Of a stretch of 64,000 nucleotides of DNA, positions 11,982 through 22,263 are shown in pieces; position 1 is the first letter of the stretch, and the number at the start of each line of letters is the position of its first letter. The notes beneath the pieces are model-generated. The model was not told where the DNA came from. It worked only from the letters and a program-made list of their open reading frames with translations, and ran no database searches. Source of the DNA: Hawksworthiomyces lignivorus (Eukaryota; Ascomycota; Sordariomycetes; Ophiostomatales; Ophiostomataceae); NCBI GenBank assembly GCA_002917075.1, contig NTMA01000105.1, forward strand, positions 62,449 to 126,448, written 5' to 3'. The translations under genes were made by a program, and so were the position numbers.

Positions 11982-12332
11982 ATGCTGCCACCGACTAGCA
12001 GCGTCCTCTGTGTTTTTATCCTTGCGGCCATTCTCGCTCTGGCTCCTGGTACAGTCGGTGCAAGTTGCGGATGGCAGCTTGAGCAGAACGACTGTATCTG
12101 CATGAACAGCGCCGACGGAAGTCTAATGGCGGACGAAACAAATGTCTGCTGTCGTGATATGGGACTAAAGACAGCGAGCAATGTACGTCAAGGCCTTTTC
12201 GAATCTACTAAACACACGATATCAGCTAAAACAGTTTAGACCTGCAATGTTGGCGATGAAGATAAACGGCAGACGTTTAAGGACTGTTGCAAGTGGCTTA
12301 AAGAAACGAGTCTGATCGGCCACTGCCGTTAG
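11982..12332 (+). CDS. Small secreted cysteine-rich protein (effector-like), two exons
   Basis: Exon 1 is 11982-12182 and exon 2 is 12240-12332. The 57-nt intron has donor GTACGT, a perfect branch site CTAAC within TACTAAAC-like sequence, and acceptor TTTAG, phase 0. The product is 97 aa with a clear signal peptide (about residues 1-26, hydrophobic VLCVFILAAILALAP, likely cut after TVGA). The mature chain of about 70 residues has nine cysteines spaced C-x8-C-x-C-x15-CC-x11-C-x13-CC-x11-C. Without splicing, the frame reads into a non-conserved tail; splicing adds a Cys, a CC pair and a final Cys, which strongly supports the intron. The pattern differs from class I/II hydrophobins (no C-CC-C-C-CC-C order) and from CFEM. 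Similar CxC...CC...CC secreted proteins are common and uncharacterised in plant- and insect-associated fungi. Function unknown. Confidence 0.85.
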
Positions 12333-12334
12333 AA

Positions 12335-12360
12335 TTTTTTTTTTTTTTTTTTTAAAAAAA
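12335..12360. repeat. T19-A7 homopolymer junction
   Basis: A run of about 19 T is followed by 7 A just after the stop of the secreted-protein gene. It is a simple repeat in the presumed 3' UTR. Confidence 0.9.
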
Positions 12361-13029
12361 TGCTTGCGAGAACGAAAATGATGGAGACAAGATTCAGGGA
12401 AGCTGAATATACTTTATCTTCTACTATTCCATTCCGCAGTTTTTTGTACTTTCGTTATTCTTATCGTTCGTCTTGAGTGCCTCTGTTTTTCTTTTTCAGA
12501 TATTGGATCCATATACCCAAGATTAAATTTAGTTACGGATTATTGATGCGTTTAACCATAAGAAAAGTCAAAGCTCATTGAAGTTGTATTGAGATACGAT
12601 GTTGTTTAAAGTATTAGTTACAAAGTAATAATATCTATAGAACTTGTGAGAAACAACTTGACTCCAAAGGCTGCGCCTTAACACAAAGACCATGTGCCTG
12701 ATTTATAAGGAGATATGGAACATTTGAGCAGCGTGAAGCAAATGTCACATTTAAATTAATCGAATTTCTCCTAACGTATACCGATGCTTACTTGGCGATT
12801 TCCCCATCTCAATCTTCAACATGTAAGACACAGTGTTAGCTACGTTCAGTCTCTGTAATTCTCCATTCTCCATAAAGATTGTGGGATGTCAAACAGCGTG
12901 TACCACAAAGTGTACTCCAACTAATGTATTTTATTTTAAATTAGACAGCTTCTCCTGTCTTATGATATGATTGACTGCCTGATCCTATCTTGCGAGTCAT
13001 GTAACTGCCTCAACGTCGCATTGCTTGTG
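12361..13029. other. 0.67 kb AT-rich spacer between convergent genes
   Basis: It lies between the secreted-protein gene and the end of the M28 peptidase gene. No coding signal was seen. Confidence 0.5.
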
Positions 13030-15305
13030 TTATTTTGGCGTATTCGCAGATATTACTGCCGTCGCCTTTGTCACAACTGCTTCTAAAGTGTGTATACAAA
13101 TACGAGCATCTGCGAGATTCTCCTTATCAAGTGCTTCTTGCAGAGCGGGGAATGCTACCCCGTCGTATCCAAGCCAGAGGCCTGGGGCAAATATCTGGAA
13201 AGCAGATGTTAGTCACGAATCTAAATAGCTTATATGTATGGTAATGTTCCAACTTTACCTGGTGCCTGTACCACGGCCGCCCTTTTAGGCCGTCTCCCTT
13301 TTCTGTAAGAAACGCTCGTTCGAGTCTAACCATGCCGTTGTTTAACGCTGCTATACGTTCTGGATAGGGCTGTGCGCTGCTCCGCAGACTGGCAGCTTTT
13401 GCGTCGAATTCTGCTGCCACACGACTGAAGCGATTAATAGCCGCCTCCAGAGCCGAATAATCTATCCTGTCGTGCTTTTCTTTAACGGCTGCGAGGTTGC
13501 AGACAAGTGCGTCTGCATAGTCTACCACACTAAAGGGAATCAGCTGGAGACCAGCCAGCCGCACGGCGACGAGGCCCCACAGCTGGGCCATCGCCTTATG
13601 CTTTTTGAAGCCCACGTCGCCAAACTTTTCTAGCCAGTAGTAGCTATCGTAGTTGGAATGGTATGGATAGACGCCTTGGCCCTGCTGGTTGAAGAGCATG
13701 TCGATAGATGGAATGCCAAGATGGTGGTAGAAGGCGGTGTAGTCGCTGCCGGTGCCCATAAGGGACAGGCGCGGCTCCCTCAGGTCCGGGTTGTGTCGGC
13801 GCAGGTCTGCAATCCAGTCATCGTACACAGTCTTATCGTTGTACACTGGCGATGGAACGAGTTGTGTGGTTGACCGAAGCACGGCCGCCAAGAGAGGGCT
13901 GCCAACTGTCCCGAGAAAGCGGCCGCCATTGGTGGATTCGTCGACGTTGATATAAGCAACACAGTTGGCGCTGAGCTCTTCCGCATTGTCCTCCACCCAT
14001 TCTGTGGATCCGACAAGACCATATTCTTCATTATCCCACGAGCAGAGAATCCTGCACAGAAGTTACAATTAGCCAGAGAGAAAGGGTACATGCAAAAACA
14101 ACAATCCAAGAGTTGTCACGCACAGCTTTCTGTGTGGCTTCCAGCCCTGTTTCAGGAGCTCGCCCAGACCGCGGGCAACTTCGTTCATGGCCGCTGAGCC
14201 AGAGAAGGGATCTACCGCGCCACAGCACCAGGAGTCGTGGTGGTTCCCGAGAACAATGCTCTGCTCTGTCTCTCCAGCAATGGTGCCGATGACGTTATAT
14301 ATGGGTGCATACTTAAATTCACCTAGAATTTCATAAGCATTTTGTTTCCATTAAATAATGGGGAGATAGCAAAGACAGAATACAATTTCACAGTAGCTCA
14401 CCCAGGCTTGACAGTGATACCTTGACAGTGCTCGGGCCCGTGAAATAGCCGACACCGTCGATCTCGCCGCGCCAGCCGGCAGTCACCTGGCTCATGTGCT
14501 CAGCACTCTTCCCTAGGCCGTTGAGCGCCTTCAGAAACGGCGTGGCGTCGGCAAACGAGATTGGCAGCGAGGGGATGCCCGGGATGGCGTGGTACGGGTC
14601 GCGGCGCTCGGTGGCCTCGCCGGGCAGGCTGGGGTAGCCGGGCGTGCTGGGGTCGCCGACGGCGACAGAGAAGAAGTCGACGCTGCCGCGCTGGAGGCTG
14701 GACGGGTGCCTGGCGGGGCCGTGGGGGTAGGCGGCGTAGCCGTTCTTGGTCGTGTACTCGCCGTCCTCCTGGGGGTCGTTGTATATGATGACACCTACGG
14801 CGCCGGCCTGCTCGGCGGCGCGCACCTTGAGGCCGCGGAAGACCTTGGCATACTTGCAGAGGACGATCTTACCGCGCACATCGACGCCGCTGGCCCGCAG
14901 GTTGGCAAAGTCCTCGGGCGTCGCAAAGTTGGCGTACACCAGCTCGGCCTGCACGCTGCCGTTGGCGGAGAAGCCGTGGAATGCCGGCAGGCCGTTGATG
15001 GGCGACGACGTCGGGTCCTCTGCGAGCTCGTCCTCGACGAGCGACGCGCGGTAGGCGACCGAGCCGTCGGCGGCGTGCAGCGCCAGCGCCGTCGACAAGG
15101 GGAAATTCTGCAGCACATCGTAGCGGACGAGCTCCGACGGGATCCCGTACGACCGCCACAGGTCGCAGATGCCCTCTGCATGCGCCTTGTCTCCGGCCAG
15201 ATGCGCTCCGTTGCTGTAGAGCCGCGACCAGGCGCGCAGGCGGTTGACCTCCGGAGTCTGCAGCATGAGCTGCTCAACGTCACTCTGGTCCGGCATTGGT
15301 GCCAT
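13030..15305 (-). CDS. M28B metallopeptidase, glutamate carboxypeptidase II-like
   Basis: Four exons (15305-14402, 14322-14124, 14051-13259, 13194-13030; introns 79, 72 and 64 nt) encode 686 aa. The order matches the family: a PA domain (about residues 120-290, with KIVLCKYAKVFRGLKV and AGAVGVIIYNDP), an M28 catalytic domain, and a C-terminal TFR-like dimerisation domain ending in APGLWLGYDGVAFPAL. All expected zinc ligands and the catalytic glutamate are present by alignment to GCPII motifs: His329 (GNHHDSW), Asp339 (AVDP), Glu376/377 (DNEEYGL), Asp405 (NVDES) and His499 (YPYHSNYD). Each splice junction restores a conserved motif, for example RKL/ILCSWDNEE. Unlike animal GCPII there is no N-terminal membrane anchor or signal peptide, so it may be cytosolic. 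It probably removes C-terminal acidic residues from peptides or folate/N-acyl conjugates; substrate inferred only. It lies next to an M20 enzyme on the same strand. Confidence 0.92.
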
Positions 15306-15922
15306 GGTGCTGGTCGGATCAAAGAAAAGACTGTCGATAAGAGCTTCCTTTCTGACGAATGAAATGCTCCGGACATGTCCCTGGCCATTCCTTCGTATTT
15401 TACTTATGGATCCTCACTGCTGTATAGTTCGGAGTGCCTCGCCGGTCAGCACCATATGCCCCCTGCAAGCTTGCGTTGCCTTTCCCTAAAACGCCAGCTA
15501 GTGAAACGGGCCACTGACTTAGGTCCGAGTCATGTTATCCGTGTTACCTCATTGGTTAAGTTACGTTTTAGTCGCCAGTGTAAGAAGTGCCGTGCTACCG
15601 ATTTTAAGTTTCGTTAACCTTAATTTCTTCACTAAAATCTCTCGTTTCTCCAGAGTCCGAGACAGTTGAGAGCCAAGTTTTTTCAAGCTAAATGCCCTAT
15701 TTTCCGTGGTGCCATTTTCCTATATGCAACATCATGCAAATGGCTATAACCCGGAACTACGAGAATCCTTCTCTAGGAGGTCCATCACGATGACCATCAC
15801 ATATGACAATTTAGTTTTCGGAGAAGGCCGCTCACAATAATTTCCTCTTTTGTCCATTTCCTTTTTTTTTCTTTTTTTTTTTTCCCCTCTTTGAATTCCT
15901 TGTGTAACCTATGTACTATGTA
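15306..15922. other. 0.6 kb spacer between co-directional peptidase genes
   Basis: It holds the promoter of the M28 gene and the 3' flank of the M20 gene. A pyrimidine/T-rich stretch (about 15841-15895) lies just downstream of the M20 stop. No gene seen. Confidence 0.5.
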
Positions 15923-17140
15923 TCAACTGCAAAGGTCTACAATAACACGCATAAACATGCGGATGCAGTCAAGGTAGTCGGGAATGTCCACCTTCTCGTC
16001 CGGCCGCGTGTTGTATTTGCCACCCGGGCCGCAGACGATGCCCTGCATACCCAGGGACTTGTAGAGATGGCCAGCGTCCGACCCGTAGAAGCACGTCGGC
16101 GCGATGACGCCGGTGGGCTGCTCCTTGCTGCGGACGCCGCGGTACGCCTGGTTGAGCGACTGGACCAGCGCGCACTTGGGGTCCGTCTCGAAGGCGGGCA
16201 TGGTGGGCTCGCCGCGCTGGCGGAGCTCGAAGCTCATGCCGGGGTATTTTGCCGTGACGTTCTCGAGCACGCCGCGGATGTCGGCCATGACGCCATCCTG
16301 CGTCTGGCCCGGCGCGTAGCGGGCGCTGCCGGCGAGCTTGCAGACGTCGGCGACCTGGGCGGCGCGCCACTCGGCGAGCTCGCGGCCCAGCGCGCCGTGC
16401 ACGATGCCGACGGAGCAGCGGTTGCACTTTTCGTGCTCGCTGCTGCGGGCGCCGCGGAAAGTCATCTTGTCGAGGATGGGAATGACCTCGCACGCGGCCA
16501 GGATGGCGTCCGAGGCCTCCTCGCCGGCGCTCATGTGGCGCGTCACGCCCAGCAGGGTGATCTCGAACGTCAGCGCCTCGGCGTGCATCGTGATGGCGCG
16601 GATGTCGGACGGCTCGCAGTTGATAAAGAAGTCGGCCGTGTCGCGGCCGACGTGGCCCTGCTCGATGAGCGCCATGGTGCCCACGCCGCCCTGCAGCTCG
16701 CCGACGACGTACGTCAGCACCACGTTGGCGCGCGGCCGCCACCCGGCGCGCTTCAGCGCCTGCACCGCGCAGTAGTACGCAGCGCAGCCCGACTTCATGT
16801 TGCTGACGCCGATGCCGTAGATGAAGGCGTCGTCCACCTTGCCCTCCCACGGGTCGATGGTCCAGCCCTCCGAGACCGGGTTCGTGTCCAGGTGGCCATT
16901 GAACAGCAGCTTCTTGGCGCCGGGCGCCGGGGTCTCGGCCGTCCACACGCCGATCACGTTCTGCCGCCGGCCCTCGTCGAACGGGCAGACGGTGGTGTCG
17001 AGGCCGATCTCCTTCATGGCCTCGGCCATGAAGTTGGTGACGTCGCGCTCGCCATCCGTCCGCGAGTAGCTCTTGATCTGGATGAGCCGCGACAGAAAGG
17101 AGAGGCACTCCTGCTCGTCGATGCGATAGTCTATCTGCAT
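15923..17140 (-). CDS. M20-family amidohydrolase (ArgE/DapE/CPG2-like) with altered metal ligands
   Basis: Intronless, 405 aa from the ATG at 17140. An in-frame ATG at 17194 would add 18 residues not expected for the family. Family features: NGHLDTNP (His83, Asp85), a bacterial-exopeptidase dimerisation lid in the middle (LTFEITLLGVTRHMSAGEEA), INCEPSD, and a C-terminal GPGGKYNTRPDE segment. Members remove acyl or amino-acid groups from N-acylated substrates using two zinc or cobalt ions. Several canonical ligands are changed: the bridging Asp of DMK is Asn114 (GVSNMKSG), the second Glu of the EE pair is Leu149 (GELQGG, leaving Glu148), and the late His is not seen in NTRPDE. I have a general recollection of related sequences with GELQGG and VSNMK, so this may be a subfamily trait rather than decay. 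The reading frame is intact. It is divergent from the MFS transporter gene, sharing a 430-bp promoter. Confidence 0.88.
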   Translation of the reverse strand: MQIDYRIDEQECLSFLSRLIQIKSYSRTDGERDVTNFMAEAMKEIGLDTTVCPFDEGRRQNVIGVWTAETPAPGAKKLLFNGHLDTNPVSEGWTIDPWEGKVDDAFIYGIGVSNMKSGCAAYYCAVQALKRAGWRPRANVVLTYVVGELQGGVGTMALIEQGHVGRDTADFFINCEPSDIRAITMHAEALTFEITLLGVTRHMSAGEEASDAILAACEVIPILDKMTFRGARSSEHEKCNRCSVGIVHGALGRELAEWRAAQVADVCKLAGSARYAPGQTQDGVMADIRGVLENVTAKYPGMSFELRQRGEPTMPAFETDPKCALVQSLNQAYRGVRSKEQPTGVIAPTCFYGSDAGHLYKSLGMQGIVCGPGGKYNTRPDEKVDIPDYLDCIRMFMRVIVDLCS

Positions 17141-17570
17141 GATGGCTGGCGGTGAGCTCCGGAAACTATACAGCCGGACATCCCTGATAGTCAAATCGCA
17201 CGGTATTGGAGGAGCGTCGCAGGTTATAAGGTTGGGATGCTAGCCAAGATTCATTACGTAGCATCTGAGTTATACCCGCGCATCTCCGCATTGGTGTGAA
17301 AATGTGCGATCGGTCGACCATGCCGAACCTCCTCAGTCGGATAAATACCGGCACAGCAGAGACAATGCAACCCTGTGAAAAAAGCGCCCCATGTTTAGTC
17401 CATGTTATCTAAAGTGGATTCCAGATTAGCTTGTCGGAGGTTCAACGCTGGCAGCCAGCGTTGGACCTCGCAGCCATATGTACTTGGCCTCGGTCCTCCT
17501 GTTGGACGGGATCTGGATCTGATGTTTGTGATTCAACCAAAAAACGTGGCACAACAAGATCCTGCACAGC
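17141..17570. promoter_or_regulatory. Shared divergent promoter of the M20 and MFS genes
   Basis: The 430-bp spacer contains two inverted CGG/CCG pairs, CGG-N9-CCG at 17311-17325 and CGG-N7-CCG at 17338-17350, the layout bound by dimeric Zn2Cys6 proteins. The second overlaps ATAAATA, a possible TATA-like element. HGATAR sites (known targets of AreA/NIT2 nitrogen regulators) occur at 17185-17190 (TGATAG) and, on the minus strand, at 17405-17410 (AGATAA). Short motifs of this kind can occur by chance, so co-regulation is an inference. Confidence 0.35.
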
Positions 17571-18019
17571 ATGGGCAACCAGAACGAAATCAGCGAGGCT
17601 CCTCCCGTCGACGTGACGCCGGTGGGCGTCTCCGTAGACGAGGCACAGCTCAAGGGTTCGACTGCCGATGAGGGGTACGACCTCTTTGACGAGGGCTCCC
17701 ACCAGGCAGTGTCTGAGGAAGAGTCTGCGGCTGTGCGCCGCAAGCTCGACCTGCACCTCTTGCCGCTCATGTGCATCATGTACGGCCTCAACTATGTTGA
17801 CAAGGTAGCCATGGGCTGGGCGGTGCTGTTCAATTTCCGCCAGGATCTGCACCTCGCTGGCACGCAGTATTCATGGGCTAGTTCCATGTTCTACTTTGGT
17901 TATCTGGTGGCCCAGTATCCGGCCAACTATGTTCTGCAGAGATACAAGACTGCCCAGGTGATCAGTGTGATGACCATCGTCTGGGGTGTTTTGATGGTTG
18001 GGTAAGTCAAACATGATGT

Positions 18020-18050
<31 letters not shown>

Positions 18051-19337
18051 GAAAGAAGCAAAAAGAAAAAAAAAATGAAGAGAAAAGAGGGAAGTGCTTG
18101 CTTAGGCTAACATCGACTTAAGACACCTCGGACTGCGCAACTTTGGCGGCCTCATGGCCATCCGGTTTCTCCTGGGCGTGTCCGAGTCCGTGGTGACGCC
18201 CGGCTACGTCCTGTACACGTCCATGTTCTACACGCGCAAGGAGCAGGTGATGCGCACGATGCTGTGGGGATGCATGCAGGGCCTCTTCTCGATCCTGGGC
18301 TCGCTGCTGTCGTACGGCCTGGGCCACATCACCAACACGTCGCTCAAGCCGTGGATGTACATCTTCTTGGTGCTCGGCATCCTCAGCATCCTGACCGGCT
18401 TCGCCTGGCTCTTCTTCATGCCGCAGACGCCCAACACGGCGCGCTTCCTGACGCACGAGGAGCAGGTCGTGGCTGTGCGCCGCGTGGCCGCCAACATGAT
18501 GGGCATCAAGAACTACCAGTGGAAGTGGTACCAGATGTGGCACGCCGTCAAGGACCCCAAGACGTGGCTGATCCTGGCCTTTGTCTTCTTCACCATGCTG
18601 CCCAACGGCGGCCTCACCAGCTTCGGCTCGCTCGTCGTCTCCGGCCTAGGCTTCAACGACTTCCACACGCTGCTCATCGGCCTGCCGTCGTCCGTCGTCA
18701 GCTCCGGCTCCATGGTCGTCTGGGGCTTCTTCTCCCTCAAGTACGGCAACCTGCGCACCCTGGGCCTCATCATCCCGCTGCTGCCCGCCATCGCCGGCAT
18801 CGCCGCCGTCTACGGCACCATGAACACCGGCGCCAACAAGTACGGCCGCGTCGTGGCCTACTGGCTCATCAACTCGTATGCGGTCACGGTATGTTACTGG
18901 ACAACAAAAGCGCATTCCTGCTTTTTCTCGTGCTATGTTTTTGAGAGACACTCTTGGCTGACCTGATACCTTCTTTCTCCTTCCAGTGGCCCTTTGTACT
19001 CACCGTCATCGGCCAGAACATCGCCGGACACACCAAGCGCGCGTCGACCAACGCCATGATGCTGATGATCTTCTCCGCCGGCAACATCGCCGGCCCGTTC
19101 TTCTTCCGCACGCAGGACGCCCCCAAGTACGTTCTCGCGATCGCAGCTATCCTGGTGTGCTTCTGCCTGGCATTTTTCTGCGCCATCGCGCTGCGGATGT
19201 ACATGGCGTGGGAGAACAAGCGGCGCGACCAGGTGTACGGCGTCGCCGAAACCGTCGAGGACCGCATCGACGGCATGCGGCTGGGCATGCACGACAGGAC
19301 CGACCTGGAGAACACCGAGTTCCGCTACGTGCTGTAG
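17571..19337 (+). CDS. MFS permease, anion:cation symporter (ACS) type
   Basis: Three exons (17571-18001, 18123-18888, 18987-19337) encode 515 aa. Intron 1 (121 nt, phase 2) contains a run of 28 A; intron 2 (98 nt) is phase 0. The protein has a hydrophilic acidic N-terminus, about 12 hydrophobic segments, a central cytosolic loop and a charged C-terminal tail. Family motifs: a first segment with MYGLNYVDKVAMGWAVLF, then SSMFYFGYLVAQYPANY, and RFLLGVSESVVTPGYV. These place it in the fungal Dal5/Tna1-like ACS group, which imports organic anions such as allantoate, nicotinate, dipeptides or vitamins across the plasma membrane. Its head-to-head position with the M20 gene, with the M28 gene next, suggests uptake of a peptide- or amide-linked acidic compound later cleaved inside. 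The substrate is not determinable from sequence. Confidence 0.93.
18023..18050 (+). repeat. A28 homopolymer inside MFS intron 1
   Basis: An uninterrupted run of 28 A within the first intron, followed by further A-rich sequence. It may vary in length between strains or be assembled with errors. Confidence 0.9.
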
Positions 19338-19678
19338 AGGATGCTATTGGAGACCGAATCATGTTGTCTGACTATGGGATGATCGTCCAAACTATCTTAA
19401 ATGCATCTGGGCACCGAAGGCTTTTAAACATGTCCACATAGAAGAAGAAAAAGCAAATATTTAGATACCACATGTATCTGATTTGTCTCTTGGAATTAGT
19501 CTTTTTGGTCTCGCTTCTATTTTGACACTATCAAATACAAAAGGCAGAATAAGATCATGCCCTTTATCTAACACAAAAGTGGGACGTGACTAAGATATTA
19601 GTTTGCTCCCTTTCCTTTGGAATCAGATTATGCTTCACCCGCCGGCTGAGCTGGGACGACAATGCTGCGCTTCAGCGC
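19338..19678. other. Spacer between convergent MFS and NUP genes
   Basis: These 341 bp are shared 3' flanks. No coding signal seen. Confidence 0.5.
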
Positions 19679-21048
19679 TTAAAACTCATCACCAGACTTG
19701 CCGCCGGGCAGGAAGCCCTTACCCTTGGTGATGCTGCCAGGGCCGAAATCGGGCTTGCCATCCAGGCTGCCGAAGATGTCGCCGATGTAGTTCTTGGGCT
19801 TCACGCCCTTCTCGAACGTGTGCTCCCAGTTGAACAAGATGCCCTTGATGATCAGCACGCCGGCATTGTAGATGTTGGAAATAGCAATTTCAAAGCCATT
19901 CTGGTCCACAACACGCAGGTTGTCAAAGGCACTGACGCCTGGCGGCGGGCGGTCAAAGTCGGAGCCTGTCCGTGTGCGTTAGCAACCTTGGCACGTAGGC
20001 AAAATAAAAAGAGAGAGACGGATTGGCTTACCAGTGCGCATCAGAATAGCGCGGGAGAAGTCGACCAGACCCTCGATGGCCAGGCGGACGAGCACCTCCA
20101 GCACGGCGGTGTCCTCCTGGGCGGTCATGCAGTACTCGCCGGTACCGTTGGTCCAGACCTTGGTGACCTCCTCAAAGGCCTCACCGAGCAGGGAGCCGGA
20201 GAAGTAGACGTCGCTGGTGACGGAATCGCACTTGATGACGGAGGGCTTCTTGGTGGCGGCCTCGTAGCTGAGGGCGGTGCCGTTGCTGGGCTGTCCGTAC
20301 TTGGCGCGGTACTCGGCGGCGATGGGGTCGTCGCTCAGCTTGGCCTTGGAGGCGAAGCCGTAGGCCAGGTCGCGCAGAGTCTCGCTGAGCTCCATGACCT
20401 CAGTGCCGTAGGCGTTGCCAGGCTGGAGGTAGGGGGCATCGGTGCCGTAGCCGAAGTAGCCGGTGGTCCAGTTGGAGGGCAACTCGCGGGGGTCGATCTC
20501 GTACTGCAGCGCGACCTGGACGGTGTAGCGGGCGAGCGCGACGCTGCCCAGGGTGCCGTACTTGGGGTTGATGCCGGCAATGCCGCCGATCATAAAGTAC
20601 GTCTTGGTCAAGTCGAACTTGCCCGACAGGACGGCGGCCATGACGCTGGAGGCGGCATTGACCTCAGACTCGCCAGTGGTCATCTGGCAGATGCTGTAGT
20701 CCCTCACGCAGTGCACGTGGGGGAAGAGCATGGACAGGCCAGGCGCAGTAATGTTGTAGGACATGAGGTTGCCCAGGCCGCTACTCGGCAGGTTGGAGTA
20801 CCAAATGTCGGCCTCGGGGGCAAACTATTTTCGCACATGGTCAGAAAAATAGTTAAACAAAACTGTCGCCGTGGCATTGGAAGCCAAACAGCACCAAAAA
20901 ATTCGAAACCTACCAAGCTGATGATGAAGACCTTGGGGGCGATCTTGGCCGGAGGCTTCCCAACGGGAGGAGGGGAGAAGTGGGGGGCAGCAAAGACCTG
21001 CTGCGCAGTCGCCAAGAAGGCGGCCGCCACGGCGGAAGAAAACCGCAT
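19679..21048 (-). CDS. Secreted purine nucleoside permease-type (NUP) protein
   Basis: Three exons (21048-20914, 20824-20032, 19965-19679; introns 89 and 66 nt) encode 404 aa. The N-terminus is a typical signal peptide (MRFSSAVAAAFLATAQQVFA, likely cut near residue 20). The conserved NUP body follows: KVFIISLFAPEADIW across the first splice, LFPHVHCVRDYSICQMTTGE, YFMIGGIAGINPKYGTLGSV, and NWTTGYFGYGTDAPY. The fold is related to nucleoside phosphorylases (the GGIAGI loop). The Candida NUP member is described as a nucleoside permease, but most fungal copies have no transmembrane bundle and look like secreted or wall-associated nucleoside-binding or processing proteins; this one also has only the signal peptide. 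Probable N-glycosylation sites (NIT, NWT, NGT) fit secretion. Next to the peptidase/transporter genes it adds to a nutrient-scavenging picture. Confidence 0.92.
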
Positions 21049-22240
21049 CTTGAAGTGACCTCTTGTTGACGATCCCTATTTACGCAAAACGAGCGAGCGA
21101 TGGAGGCGTCCTGTCAAAAAGGAGCGACGAGACGAGCCAGTAGGAAGGATGCAAAAGATTGTCGCAGGGGAACGATGGACATGTGCGAGGGAGAGCCGCC
21201 CTTTTCTAGCTGGGTGACGTCGAAGAAGCTCAGATGCTACTCCGCCAACTGACTGGTGGAGTTGGACGGAGCAGGAACGGTGGAGAAGGATTCCAGAGCT
21301 TCCATGCCATGCATCATTTATTGGGAGGGGAATCGAGAACCACAACAAAAATTTTACCAACCGAAATCAGTACGAGATAGACGAGATAAGATAGGTCCAG
21401 GGAGGATGCGCTATTACGGCGCACATTTACCTATCCTTGTATGCACACTTGTTGATCTCGTTCTGCTCGCAATTGGCGTCGAGAAAAAAAAAAAAGAATA
21501 TACCCCGGCTCATAGTCGCAAGGTTCGTACTCGTATCTCGCAATCAGAAGGCGGACACGCGCCACTTCCGTCAATAGCTTTGAGCTTGTCCATTGAACTT
21601 GGCAGTTGAGCATCCCTTTGCAGAAGGTGACTGCTGCTCGGGGGCGCCGAATGGCTAGCTTTTGACTCATGTTTCCCCCGAAATAGTTACCGGTTTCCTG
21701 CATAAAGCAGACATCCTGGATGCCATATGTTTGGATGGCAGAATGGAGCGGGAGCACTGTAGGAATGCCCGAAGATGGTATTCTGCAGGTGTGCATTAGA
21801 ACGGCAAACTATCGACGGGACCCTGTCTGTTGGTTTCTTCTTCCCCAAGCCATCCAGCGAAGCTCCAGCTGAAGAAGGGGCCGCCTTACTCATTCTGAAG
21901 GAGGGGGGAGACTTTGCCTGCCGTCTACGCATGTCTTGAAGAAATAAAGAACCAGTAGTGCATATGGAGAAAAGCAAGACAGGGAATATGATAGCAAAAC
22001 GGGCCAAGAGACCAAAACAAAGAGAGCTGCAGAGGCAATGCGTCGTTATCACACACCAAAAAGCGGCATGCAAAATACATACTAGCTTAAGGTGCTCCGT
22101 GCTAATGTATGTAGTTACCCCAGTTCGACGGATATCGCGATAAGCATCAGCCAATCAGCGCAACTGGCTGAAAATGGTTTGCTGCCTTCTTAGGAAGGTG
22201 CGGGTGTGGTTCCAGTTACTACCATTTTGATAGCTTTATT

Positions 22241-22263
22241 CGGGACCCTCCGTGCACCGAGGG
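22241..22263. promoter_or_regulatory. Palindrome ACCCTCCGTGCACCGAGGGT with overlapping CGG-N6-CCG
   Basis: Bases 22244-22263 read the same on both strands except for one symmetric mismatched position pair. Bases 22241-22252 form CGG-N6-CCG, the spacing known for Ppr1-type Zn2Cys6 dimers. It lies 1.2 kb upstream of the NUP start, in an otherwise empty spacer. Function unproven. Confidence 0.3.

Noticed and set aside
15911..17155. 414-codon plus-strand open frame
   Set aside because: It mirrors the M20 gene; the translation is Arg/Ala/Val-Asp-rich as expected from the antisense of GC-rich codons and has no family motif.
19586..21058. 490-codon plus-strand open frame
   Set aside because: Antisense of the NUP gene; it runs through two NUP introns and has no recognisable domain.
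21687..22154. 155-codon minus-strand frame with hydrophobic start
   Set aside because: Composition is not coding-like and no family is recognised.
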